DNA of 64,000 bases, taken from Tupaia tana. Lineage: Eukaryota; Chordata; Mammalia; Scandentia; Tupaiidae. The translations under genes and the position numbers were made by a program. Position 1 is the first letter of the stretch. Each line of letters begins with the position of its first letter. The stretch lies in assembly GCA_026018925.1 (NCBI GenBank), contig JAKSZU010000018.1, positions 31,000,452-31,064,451 of the forward strand, in the 5' to 3' direction. Under the pieces are notes generated by a model. It was given only the letters and a program-made list of their open reading frames with translations. It was not told the origin of the DNA and made no database searches. Below are positions 42,152 through 55,300 of the stretch, one piece after another.

Positions 42152-44153
42152 GTCTTTCCAAATAAAAATGGGTCAATCTCAGAGCTAGGGTTACAGTTTT
42201 AACTGCCTACAATCTCCTATTTGATCATTATAAAAAGAATTCTCTGGGTTAAAGTGGGCCACTATGCTCACAAGCTCTTCTGTGCTCATGGGAAACTGAG
42301 CATAGGAAAACCTATTTCCTTCCATAATTGATGGCATTTCATGGCAGGTAACATTCAGAACTCCATCACCAGATACATAGCACAGGAAATCTTTTTTATT
42401 ATTCTGTACACTCATTTTTTTCCGTGAAGAGAACAACGTTTAAAATAAATCCAAACTGGACATAGAAATGTGCATGACATTGGAACAGCCCATGACACAC
42501 AGGGGACGTCATCGAGACAGTCTTTATTTACACAGAAGCAGAGAGACAGAGGGGTGAGGACAGAGACCCCAAAAGCAACCTCGCATTCTCCATATTCCAG
42601 TGGCTTCTGTGAGCACAGCAATGGCCATGCAGCCTAACCACAGAGCGTGGGCCCTGGGACTTAAAACAACGCGACACAGCATTCCCCTCTAATTCCTCAA
42701 AACAAGCCTCAAACCAAAAGGGTTGGATTTTTATTGTTTAAATACCAAATGTTTCTGGCATTGGCTGAAGTCATATCTGAGAAAGAGGAGCTATTGAATG
42801 TCTAAAAAAATAAAAGTTCTGGAGGCCAGAGACGTGACATTTTTCAGCTTGGTAGGTCACGGGTCACTGGAGCATTTTGAAAAGTCCTACGATACGTGAT
42901 GTGCGTTAGCTTAGCACAAGAACATTGTCATGGACACGAGCAGGTTGTTGTTTGCTTTTTAAACTGGATGGGACCTTTAATGATCTGATCCAACCCTTGA
43001 TCTTACAAAGAACTGTAAAGCCCAAAGAGAAGAAGCCACTCTCCCCAGGCCACCCAGCTAGTCAGCTGCAGACCACTTCTGTGAAACTCTAAATGCTGTG
43101 CTGTTACGACCACACTGCAGACCCTCTCTGTTCTCCTTTCTGTGGCTTTCAAAGGAAGTAAACAAATGAAGTGAGTGCAGTGGGCTCCTTTATTCAGAAA
43201 TTACTTCTTTGGTGAGAATGCTTCGGGCTGGCGTCACCGAAGCTGGAAAATATCACACTGCAGGAATCTGACTTTCGCTGGAGCAGGAACTCCCTCTGAT
43301 AATTAAGGCAGCTTTGGGGACTTGTGTTCAGCTGGGTGTTTGGCAAGAACTGGCGGCTCCCCTTCTCCTTAGTCTCACGTGCATCGAGAGTGGAGACTAA
43401 CAGGCGGACAATAATACCTAGACACTGCGCGGAAGGGAGCGTGGAGGTCTTAAACAGGTGTCTTACAGTCCACGGAAAATAATAATCCTTTAAAAACCTG
43501 GTGAAATACCGAAAATGTCAAGTGTCATATACAGTACACAGGAGCACCCTGGTCCTGGGCGACCTCTGCGATTAAAACAAAAGGCCACGAAAAAGAAGCC
43601 AAAGGTTACTCATGCTGAAGTATGTGATCCGTGTCCGCTATGCACGGCTGGAAAGGCGAACCCAGGTGGTCTTCCAGCACCTCCATGAGAACGGCCAAGG
43701 GCTTTCTGGGCACCTCCGTCCTCCCAAGGCACCTGGGCTTGGAGCCCCCCTCCCGCCCCCTTCACCCCCTAGACTCAGAAGCCAACTTCCACCTCGAGGC
43801 AGCACCTTGGCAGGGCTCGGTGTCGGCTCGGCTAGCACCATGTCTCCAATTCACCCTGGGACAAACGTCTGGAAGCAAAAGCGCCCCCTGCAGATGGCGA
43901 AGTGAAAACGGCAGGCTGTCCCGGAAGTGGGGCCCTGTGCTAACACACGGGGGCATTTCTGACTGCTCTCATCTGAGCCCCGTCGACTCAGCTTTTCACA
44001 GCCAGAGAGCGATTATGTTCATCTAAAGCGAGCAGCTGGACGATTTCCTCTCTGGCAGCCTGGAGGACAGTCAACGGCACTCTTACCCCGTCCCTCCTTC
44101 CTTCCAAAACAGTGTTCTTTTGCTAAGAACTATTTCTTCGCCACTTGAAAGGC

Positions 44154-44191
<38 letters not shown>

Positions 44192-45790
44192 GGGGGGGGG
44201 GGGTGTTTGTTTAATGACAGCCCTGGGTGGGTGAACTGTATTGTGCAGGGAATGTCAAGGGGTTCTGGGCTGAGACTTAGAGGAAGTCAACTGTGGGGCT
44301 TAGACCCTTAGGAGTGGAGAAATCTCAAGAGAGACTGAAGTGCTGAACCTTGGTTTTCTCACCTGGGAAATGAGACGATAGAGGCCGGCCCTGCAGTCCT
44401 CACTGGGAAGAGGAGAGGTAACCTAGGTGAAAGTGCTTTACTAAAATAATATAATAATAATAATAATAATAATAATGGTAACACCTTGGGAGGAATTAGC
44501 ACTCGTGGAAGGGGTTGACGTCATTCAGAGCCCCGACCCTGCCCATCGGACGCTCTCAGGCATCACCTTTCATAAGGCTCTAAGACCTCTCCACTGAGCC
44601 GCCACAGGGCATACACTGCTGTTTTTATAAAGAGGAAAAGTCTCTTGATTTTCCCTCTTTTCATAAAGAATGACCTAAGGACCCTGACAGAGCAGGAAAT
44701 CTCAGAGTCCCCAGAGACAAACCATTTCCTTGCCCCCGGTTTCAGATAAAGCACCTGTTGTCACGTTTCCCTGTACGCCTAGTGACGGTGCAGTGGCCTC
44801 TTTTCTGGGGCAGCCACGATTCTGCAGCAGGGACTCCCACAGTCAGAATGAGAACCCATACATCTCGATTTCTAATGAGCTGTAAGAGATTCAAACCATA
44901 GACAGAAATCCCAAATAGATACCACCAACTTAACAAACTACAATCATTCTTCTTACTGAACTGAAACCAACCACTGCCACCACCACCACCAGAGGGCACC
45001 ATTGTGAGTGTGTATCTGAAATCCAAGTAGACATTCTCTAAAGCCATCAATCATCAACTTAGTTGTTCCATCAACTCTAAATGGTCTCCCCTCATCTTGA
45101 GTGATGGGGTTGCTACATGGCTGGTTCCACCCTGCCCTTCAAGTCTAGTCCAGGAAGAGACACAAGGAGAGTTTTCAAGGCCAGCTCCCCACTGCTCAAG
45201 ACTCTGAGTCTCTGTTGGGTGGGATCCCCAGGGGAAGGCTTCTCAGGTGTCTAAGAATAATAAATAAATATGATGACCTGTGAGGCTTCCCCCAGGAACC
45301 CACTTAGCCCCATGAGAACAACAGAGAACTACGCAGTGGAGACACACGTCTGGCCTCACTAGGTCTCTTCCCCACGTTGCCCAAGGTCTCAGAAACCACA
45401 CGTGGGTGTTTGGCCCCATGCTCCTGACAAACGACCAGCTTGTGGCCATAGTAGACATGACTCACGTAGTAACGGACACCATCTTGTCTGTTCCTATCAT
45501 AGACAGGCTCTCTAAGGTTCATCCACATTATTTTCCTTGACTCCTATGGCTCTGGACCATCTGAACACCAGAGGCCAGTGGAATGTTCCAGAACACCCAC
45601 AAATCACACTTGGATTATCCAGAGTGAAAACTAACTGTGAAGGTTTCTGCTCACAATCCCCCAAAGCATCTATCCATGGACTTCATTTTAGGAACAAATA
45701 AATCCATGCTTCCAGGCCACGGGGTCAACACCAGAGCACTGACTGGAGTGTCCAAGAATGGGAAGACCTGTGCACTTCCACCAGACTCAG
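42152..45790. other. Intergenic DNA near SLC6A2 3' end
   Basis: Contains an ancient MIR/L3-like block at 42955-43110, a (GT)n(G)n run at 44155-44203 and an (AAT)n run at 44447-44475. I see no coding exon. 43600-44050 is CpG-richer than its surroundings, but no promoter could be assigned. Confidence 0.4.
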
Positions 45791-45798
45791 CTGGGGCC

Positions 45799-46156
45799 TT
45801 TATTTCTTCTGTAGCCCAAAATATAAGCAAAGTTGGTAAGAAATTCTGTCAGAGCCATGGACATTAGCTTGGAAGGACTCCCCAAGTAGGTAAGATTTCC
45901 CCCCAGAACAAAAAGTGTTCCCTTCTCTCTTCCTCTCCCTTGAGGCTCACCGACCCTCCAAGCTCACAGCCCCCAGGCCAGATAAACAGAAGGTAAACCA
46001 AAACCAGTAAATCATTTGTAACTGGAAAGAGAGAAAAGGAGGTGGGAAAGACATCTTCCAGGAGAGGAATCCCAAGACAGCGTCCGAGCTAGGAGCGAGG
46101 CAGATGCCTTTGACCTGGACGTTGGCACAGTGGGGTCCTCCTCCTTGGGGCCAGGT
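45799..46156 (-). promoter_or_regulatory. SLC6A2: Probable SLC6A2 3' UTR and polyadenylation signal
   Basis: The first minus-strand AATAAA after the stop codon is at 45799-45804, about 350 bases downstream. The true 3' UTR could be longer. Confidence 0.35.
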
Positions 46157-46180
46157 TCAGATGGCCAGCCAGTGTTGCAA
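46157..46180 (-). CDS. SLC6A2: SLC6A2 exon 15 equivalent, C-terminus
   Basis: Encodes LQHWLAI then TGA, identical to the human NET tail. Acceptor CTGCAG. Too short for any frame finder; called from the conserved tail. Confidence 0.93.
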   Translation of the reverse strand: MQHWLAI

Positions 46181-47684
46181 CTGCAGAGAGAGATGGTGAG
46201 CCCTTCGTGAGAGGGCCAAGGGCAGACAGGGACCAAGAGGGACCAGGGGAAGTGAGAAACAAGGAGGGGGCAGAAAGAAAAGCCCCTCCCTCATAGACCT
46301 GAGAACATGTCGGTTGATCCCCTAATTGTCACCGAGGCCCGGAAAGGGCAAAGGGCAAAGGAGCCTTCCCAAAGACACACAGCATGTGTGAATCAGGGGT
46401 TCCCCATTCCCCAACCTTGACATTTTCTAAGGTGGAAGGTGCTACTTCAGGGTACTCCCTGCAGGTCTTTCTTCAAGGTAAGAAATTCTCACCCCAGTTT
46501 GGTGACTGTCCATGGTGACAATCATAGAGGCAGAACAGAGCTGCAGGGAAGTTTGAGCATTTGGCATCCCCGGACCAAAGGACAGAGGGGCAGGCAGAAA
46601 TAGAGAGAAGACAGAGGACAGGCCTCTCTTGCCCTGACCCCTGACCTCTGACCACACCTCCTGGCTACAGCGCAAGCTGCCCTGTGTTTCCTAGCTGAGT
46701 GGCCCTTCCCTGGGTGAGCCCACATCCATGGTCCCCACCCAGTGGTACAGGCTGCATCTACCTGGAACTGCCTGACGTCCCTCTGGGCCACCAGGTGCTG
46801 CTCGTTCTCCGGCGTGATGCCATAGGCCAATCTCTGTGGGAGGATGGAGAAGGAGAGTGGCCTCAGCTCAGCCCAGCTGACACCCCCAAATGAAGACCAC
46901 CTGCTATATGGCCCTGAAGCCCACACGGACAGCATGGGAAGTTTGTACTAGAGACCCCCTCCCTTGTTTGCAGAACCAGAGCTCACCGAGAGCTGTTCAT
47001 CCAGCAAGACCTTACCATGGTCAGACCCTGGGCTTAGACTCAAGGGTCCCATGTGGTCTCAGCTCTGGGGGAGATTACAGTCCAAGGAAGGGACAGGCCT
47101 TGCACACACAGTCTCACAGGCCATCGTAAATAAGATGGGGGCAAGGGCTGAGCGAGAGCATAGAGGGAGCACCTGACCCTGCGGGGACCAGCAAAGGCCT
47201 CCCAAAAGTAGATCCATGTGGGGACTCAGGGAATGTGTCTGAATCAGTGTCTGGGAGGAGCTCACTGCACACTGATCCTCCTGGTGACCCTGGACAGAGG
47301 TTCTCATGCTTCGGGTTTTCATGAACAGGAAACAGATCACCAAGAATGAGGTAGGGGTGTCCAGACACAGCCTGGGCTGGGACCCTCTTCCCTAAGACCC
47401 TGCATGGCTCCCTCCCTTACTCCTCATGGGTCTCTGTCCCCTCGTTAGGACATGGGCTCCCCTGGGCAGGAACTTTTGTCTAGTGCTCAGGAACTGCCTG
47501 GTGCACCCTAGAGTCTCGATAACTACCTGCCAAGAGGGTGAGTAAAGAAACGAAGAAATATCATCTGAATTTAGCTTTTTGTGTTTCCAAGTGAGGATTT
47601 TGGGAAAAGGCTATTGCCATTAGTTTATAAAAGAAGGGGTATTTTAAAAGCCAAATACTAAAAAAGACAATTTCAGAATAAAAG

Positions 47685-47716
<32 letters not shown>

Positions 47717-47842
47717 TTATACATATATAAGTTCATAAAAACGTGTATTATGGGAGCCAGCATGAGCCATGGTGGTTATAGTGCTGAATTCCCACATGGC
47801 AGACTGCAGTTCGAGTCCTGGACACAGTGGCTTGAAAATCAC

Positions 47843-47877
<35 letters not shown>

Positions 47878-49316
47878 CTGCCCAAAATCCTGACAGGGAG
47901 AATGGAGGAGAAGGGATTTTGGCATGGCCATCTGTTCTGAGGGTGCTTTCTCACTTCCTCTTACTCTGTCTTTCTCTAGCTAGTGCACATGCCCTATGGC
48001 AAAAACCAAAAAATAAATAAATAAATAAACTTATTTTTTAATTTTGGAAAAAAATGTGTATTATGAAAAACTATGCAGGGGTTTAAACATTTTCACTAAA
48101 GCAAACCCATACTTGTGTTCTTTTCTATTAACTTTTAAAGTCCCCTCATATATGTGTGTGTATAAACATTTACATATGTGTATATGTGTACATAGATTTA
48201 CATGTACCTACACACATATAAATATATATTGGTACCATCTACATACACGCACAAATATGTATATATATGTGTATCTATTGTATAAACATTTAAACATATT
48301 CATGCCTATACATGCACAAATACATATATATGAGTGTATACATGTGCCATATAGACATACATGTATGTGATTAAGTCTTTACATATGTATATAAACATAT
48401 TTCTATATGTGCATGCATGCATAGGAAAGTGTAAATATTTACAGATATTTATATGCATGCACAGATACTTAAATTCACACATATGTACATGCATGTATGT
48501 TTATATATGTAGATCTATATAAAGCACACTTAATTTCACACATATATACATGCATGTGTGTGTATATATAAGTGTATCTATATAAAGCATACTGTGTGTG
48601 TATATATATGCGTATCTATATAAAGCATACATGTAAAAGATATTTCTGAAATCTGATTTAGGCTTACTCGATCATCAGGTTCTGGAAAGAGGCAGGTAAA
48701 AACGAAGACCATGTCACAAGGGACTTTGATAAAGCGTTATGACATCTGGGGGCTCAGCAAACCTCAGAAAAGGATGCAGGAGCGAGTCCTTTAGGGCAGT
48801 CTGTGTGAACTCTGAGGACAGAGCCTCATCTCCCACACGGGTGACAATGGGGACAGCAGGTACCAGGTACTGGACACCTTTGGGTCAGGCACCAGCTTCA
48901 GTGCCCCGTCCCCTTTCCTTTCCAGGCGCACAGCGTCGCCCTCAGGTTGCAATGTGGAAACCGAGGCTCGAGGGATAAATAGCTGCTGAGGAGAGGGGTC
49001 CGTCTGCCCCTTGTGTCCGTCCTCTGTCTCAGCTCTCTCACCCCATAGGAAGGGCCCAGGAGCTGCCTCCCTTCCTGCCCGTGGGCAGGCCCAGAGCTCA
49101 CCTCCCGCAGGGAGCCCGGCGTGCTGAGGAGCTTGTAGACGACGTAGGCAGGAACCAGGACCATGGAGGAGAGGGCGATGCCCCACCCGACCCAGTTGGC
49201 CCAGGGCGGGAAGATGTAGTCGTCGTAGGTGAGCGGCCTGAAGTTGATGATGCTCACCACCACCACGAACTGGGGGCCGAGGGCAGCAGAGGCAGGACCG
49301 AGGGCAGGGTGGAAAA

Positions 49317-49349
<33 letters not shown>

Positions 49350-52300
49350 GGGCGGAGAAGGAAGGGAGAGGAGGTGGGAGGAAGGGAGCTCAGCGAGAAA
49401 GAGAAACGAGGGGCGGTGGGTGGGACGGAGTATGGAAAAACGGGAAGATGACCAAGAGGGAAGGAGGAAAAATGCACGAAGCAGATGAGGACGAGGAGGA
49501 AGGGCAACAGGGAGCAAGAACAGGAGAGGGAGAACCAAAAGGTGACTTTGGAGCTGGCTGGACAGCCCCACCGGGACCTAGCCCCCGCTCGGTCCCCCTG
49601 AGGTGGGAGACCCCCATGCTATCAACGCGGCTGAGCACTGCAAGTGTCCTGCCTGCACGACCAGACCTCCGGGTCCCAGGGCCTCCTCCCCTGGAGCAAA
49701 TATGTCTGCCCCAGCCTCCCCCTGCCCTTCCCCGCCACAGGCTACACACCAGGAGGAAGGCAGGACTGACGAACTTCCAGCACAGTCTCCAGTACAGGCC
49801 CGGCTTGAACCCCATCATCTGCTGGATGTCGTTGCTGAACCTGTCCACACCTGCACACACAGGCAGGCCCATGGCAGCAGCCTCCACACACGGGCCGGGC
49901 CAGGCCCTGCAGAGCCTTCTGGGAGGTTCTGGCCCAGGTAGACAGCAGGGCAGTGGGGCAAGATCCTGCTACCCTGAGACCTAGGAGCCCTAGGCTGGAA
50001 CTTCTGCTGCAGAACAGGGACAGAACAAGCTCCAGGACAGTACCCCCTTCTAAGTGCCACCCCAGCTTATTTGTCAGAGGAAACCCAGGACTCAGAGAGG
50101 CGAGGGGACTTGGCTAGGTTGCAGAGCCGGGTGGGCCTCACTCCAGAACTCTCTTTCCTCTTACTCTTTCCCTGAAAATCAGTGACTGTAAACACAGTGT
50201 GTTCCCTAACTTCAACCTGATGGAGAGCTCAGACATTGCCAGCTTCATCCTGAGTGGGAGAAAAGAGTGAGAACAGGGCTAATACTCTGCGGTGACACTT
50301 GGGGGGAAACGTACAATTACAACACACTTGACGGTGTGTAAAATAGTCTCAGTTGTTTTCTAGAGTATGGTGCCAGATAAAATCCAGGTCACCTAAGTAA
50401 GTTCGAGTTTTAGACAGATAATGAAAAAAGTGTTAGTATAAGTATATCCCATGCAATATTGGGGACCACACACCAGCACACGTGAAAGTGCCCAAGATCT
50501 GACAAGCTGGTAAACTGGAGGAGCGGACTGTGCTGTGACCAGACTCGATGGAGGGCGCTCCTTTCTCTCTCCCACATACACATACCCACACACTTTCTAT
50601 CATGAAGAAAGGAAAGAAAAAAAAAATTTTAAAGGTGAAATTTATCCCAATTTTTTTTTTTTTAATAAAAAAATGAGGTTAGGGGCCAGTAAGTGGCATA
50701 GTGGTTAAGGCACTGGACTCCCCCATGGTCAACTGTGGTGTGAGTCCTGGGCCCGGCAGCTTGAAACCACTTTGGGTACATGTGTGTGCGTGCCCAATAT
50801 CCCAAGAGGGGAATGGAGGAGAAGGGATTGCGGTGTGGTCATCCCCCTGGTGAGTGATTTCTCGCTTTCTGTCTCTCTGGTGAGCACATGTGCCCTATAG
50901 TAAAAATCTCTCAAAAACACAAACACACAAAAATAAGTTTATCTAAAGAAGAACTGAGGGTGGGGAGACTTATTTCCAATCAATGACTTGCTCGATTCTG
51001 GAACTTCAGGTTGCCGCCTTGGAAATGGAAAACCCCTTTGTGTCTCCAGGTAAAAGGGCTCCAGGAGCCCTGGGTGCAGAGGCTTTCCCACACACTCACG
51101 TACCATAAAACCAGGAAACTCCGATGGCTTCCATGAGCACAGCGAACAGGATGGAGGTGCCTGCCGCAAAGGTGTCCAGGAGGGTCAGCACATAAATCCC
51201 ACCCTGCAGCGTGGAGAGACAAGCCTGAGGCCATCTGCTAGACATGTCCACCAAAATTCACCCATCCCCTGTGCACGGGCTCAGAACCTGCTCGAGAATG
51301 TGGGTCACAGGGTTGAGGTGCGACGGTACTGACGTTTCATCTTGCATCCCAACCAAGGCCTTCGGGAGTCGCTGGGTATAAGGGTAGGTGTCTCACCTAG
51401 CAGAGTGATGTGGGTTTCAAAGGGGCTTTTGCTGCCCCTCAAAAATCAACCAGCAGCTACCAGGGGTGTCTGGAAATCCTCACACTCGGAGGTTGGGAGA
51501 GATACCAGGGATCAAACCACAGGGGATTGGACCACAGGGTTGAGGACAGTGGTCTGCCGTGGTTCTCCTGAACTCAGTCTGCTCCCCTCATCCGCTCCGA
51601 AGCTTGGAATGTCTGCTGTACTGAACCACAGCCCCAGACGCTCCAGCTGACCCAGGGATCAGTCACTCCTCACCTTGGTTATGCAAAACAGGGCCAGAAG
51701 GAAGGTGCCAAAGGTGACGCCAAAAGTGAAGAGCTTCCGGTGTCGCTTCAGGACCTGGAAGTCATCAGCCAGGCCCGTGATGACAGCCTCCATGCCTCCC
51801 ATCTGAGGGAATCAGGAGGAGGGAAGCAGGAATGAAAGTCTCCCCAGAGCTTAACCTCAGGCCCTGGGCCAACATGGGCCTCCCACAGCCAAGAACGCAT
51901 ACACCTTGTCTATGGCCTTCCTCGCCCAAGACACTGGCAGGTCCTGCCTTTGGCCCCATCCTCTCATCCCATTTCCTCCTTGTTCGCCACTGAACTCAGA
52001 AACGACGTAGGAGGGGTGACGAGTTAACTTCCGTCTCCACCTATTCGACCATGTCTTCCGCGCACTTACTCGGCCTGAGTGGGTACTCAGGAGCTGATAG
52101 GACAGTGGAAGCACCCATGCAAAACATCTGCATGTAAATAGGCTTTCTGGAAACATCTGCTACAGTAGAACTTCTAGTGGAGGGAACTTCAGACAACAGT
52201 TTTGACCAAGATTTTTGGCTGTCTTTTTAATGACCAAGAAAAAGGGTCACCTCAAACTCCAGACTCTCGGAATCAGAAAGAGTCTCACATCCCAGCTAGG

Positions 52301-55300
52301 GCAAATGTATTGAAACCAGTATTCTTCCCTGCGACCCTAGAAGCAGCCTCAGAATCCTTCTCGACACCCTGCCACTGGCGGATCTACCAGGGAAAGGACA
52401 AGGAGAGAGAAGAAACCTATCTGCCAGCCCTACTCTGAGTCTCTTTGCAAACTTCCGGGCATGATAAAGGATGGAAGATACAAGATACCAGAGAGATACA
52501 GCTCATCCAGTCTTACGTCGGGGTAAAGGACCTAAGAAACGATTGACGTTCATTGCTTTTGATGTTATTGATGATGAAATATGGAAAAGTACTTGCTTAG
52601 AGAAGATGCTACCTGGGTCCCCTGAATTAAGTTTCCCCATTTGTAAGAAGAGAAAGAGAAACTGTTGGCTTGCCTTATCCGAAAGCCCTTCTGATCTGGA
52701 TTTCCATGATACCATGAGGTTCCAAAGGTTGCACTGGCCTAAGTCCTATCTTTTTGAGTGAGGACTCACTTCCTTACTTGCATTTAAATAGGACCTTCTA
52801 GAAACAACTATCAATCAAGGGTTCTAGCAATGGGAACTTCTTGCTGAGGGCCATGTTGGGGAGTGGGATATCAGGCCCAGTGGGGGTAGGGGTTTGGGAG
52901 GTGTCCTAAGCAAGGTCACTCACTGAGCTGTCAAGGCCCAGGGCCAGGAGCATGATGAAAAACACGACAGCCCAGAATGTAGATCCAGACAGGGTGGAAA
53001 TGGCTTCTGGATACAGGATGAACACTAGGCCAGCTCCTGTAAGAAACATCAAGGACCTTATCAATGGCTGGGACTCTCAGACTGAGCTGCACATGGGAGG
53101 GGGGATTTTGAGGCCCAATCAGCTCATCCAGCCCCAGAACACTTGACCAGTCACAGGTGCGCAGAGCAGACCAATAGTCTAAAGATGACAGATGATACCA
53201 GCACAACTTTGCCATCTGCCTGTGCATCAGGGATCCTGACCTCAAACGGCCAGGCTCAGGGCAGCACCTGGCTGGGACAGCGACAGACTACCTACTCTGA
53301 ACCTTACCACCTACATACTGCAGGGATCTGCTCTTAGTCTCAAAAGCTCAAGGTCATCTGAATCTGTTAGCAGTAGACCCTCCACAGGTGGCAGCTTCTT
53401 TGTGGCCATAAGAATATGGGAAGCAGGAAAGAAGGACACAGGTTCCAGAAGGGGAACTGACAGAGGTTTGAATGCTGGCACCACGCTCATTAGTTGGGTG
53501 ACATTAGATGGCTTACTGCCCAAATCTCAGTGTTCTCATTTTAAAGTGAATCTATTAACACTTGTCTCGCCCCCTTGTGAGACCAAAATGGAGGAATATC
53601 AAGTGCTTATTAACACAGGGGCTGGCACAGAGTGGACACCCTGAAATCTGTCCTGCCTACCCTGGCTCAGAGGAAAGTTCTGGGACATCTCCAGAGCCCA
53701 GGATTGCCTGGCATTCCCACGGACAGCCTTAAGGGAAAGGCCATCAGTGAATGAGCAATCTGGACATGTCCATGGCCAGCCTTGCCATCCTGGAGCCACG
53801 GGAGAGCTGTGCCACCTGGGATGAGGTGGGTCTCTCAGTGCCCTCTCCAAGTGGACTGGGGCCCAAGCGGGCAGCCCACCCACCTTCAGTGGCAACATCT
53901 TCAATGTTGACCTTGTGTTCATGGGCCATATAACCGAGGATGGAAAAGATGGCGAACCCAGAGATGAAGCTGGTGACACAGTTGATGGTGCTGGTCAGCA
54001 GGGCATCCCTGGGGGAAAGAGGTACTGTTAGTTCAAGTCACCTTGTTCCCTCAACCTGCCCACAGGCCACTGACCAGCTGTGGATCTGTAGCCTGGACCT
54101 GCTCAGTTGTCCTGTCGCCACCGTAGCCCAGGAGCCCACATCACTGGTACAGTAAGTGAGTGAACAAGTGGGACCATTTGATACCAGGGTCTGGGTAATG
54201 AAGACAACAGCCTCTTTCTTTCTTCAACAACCTTCCCATGCCTCCCCAGGGCCTCCAAGCTTCACCCTGGCATGCAAGAGCTTTTCTAAGATGACCTAAA
54301 CTTCCTTCTAGGCTTATTTTCCATGTCTCTGGCAAGTGCTCTTTGGATAAACCAAAACAATCACCTTGCAGGTCCACAGACACCACCTCCTGCCTTTGTG
54401 CACACCCCACCACGCATGCATGTCACAGTCCTAACTCTCCTCTCCAAGGCTCACCTCAAATTCACCTCTAAGCTCCTGCCGGTCCTCCTGCCAGTCACCC
54501 CATTTTCTTGCCGCCCCATAGCATGTCTCACCGGTATACATTCATCCTATTCTCATCTTATACCAAAGATGCTAAGGTTCTTCTCTAAGCCTTTGATGTG
54601 GGGTGATGGATGCAGGCCCAAATGTGTGCCGACACCTGAGATCCTGAGAGCACCGAACCCGCAGGAAGTAGCATCTAAATGCTTGCTGAACCAAACTAGA
54701 GCATGGTCTTTTTAACCCCTTTCTACCATGCAGTTCTACGTGTGACCCTCCAAGATCCTCCCTGCCTAGATATTCCACCCCTGCCCATGGGCATCAGGTG
54801 GCACCATCTTCTCTGAAAGTCACACAATGCTTCCTGGCTACCTGTCCTCACAGTCTCCCAGTGTGAACAACCTCAACTGCCCCAGCTCTGCACTTTACAT
54901 CTGTTTGCAGGGCACCCTGAAAGAAAATTTGTTCACCAGAACCTCACAGGCCATGTCAGACCATGTGCACAGAACACCATGTAGGAGCCACAAGAAGGAA
55001 ATCCGGCTTGCCCAATGAGAGTTGTCTTCTCTCCCAGAGCCCTCTTTCTTATTCCCGCAAGGGTCAACCCCAGGATTTAGAGCTTTCTGACACCCTGAGA
55101 AGGATCTTACCTGTAACAGTTGTTGTCAAATTTGTTGTAACTGGCAAATGCAATCAAGACTCCAAATCCAGCCCCCAAGGAAAAAAATATCTGAGTGGCA
55201 GCATCAATCCACACCTGAAACCAGCAGACAGAAGCCATCACCCTCTGCATCCTCCAGAACTAGACTACCTCACTGTTCTGGAAGGCTCGGGAAGTCCTGA

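Noticed and set aside
46522-46935. Minus-strand frame of 137 codons extending past the exon 14 donor
   Set aside because: Only 46762-46833 is coding. The rest is intron; the conserved LQHWLAI tail lies in a separate exon at 46157-46180.
48791-49507. Minus-strand open frame of 238 codons
   Set aside because: It runs across SLC6A2 exon 13, the (GA)n tract and intron in the wrong frame; it is a shadow of the real exon.
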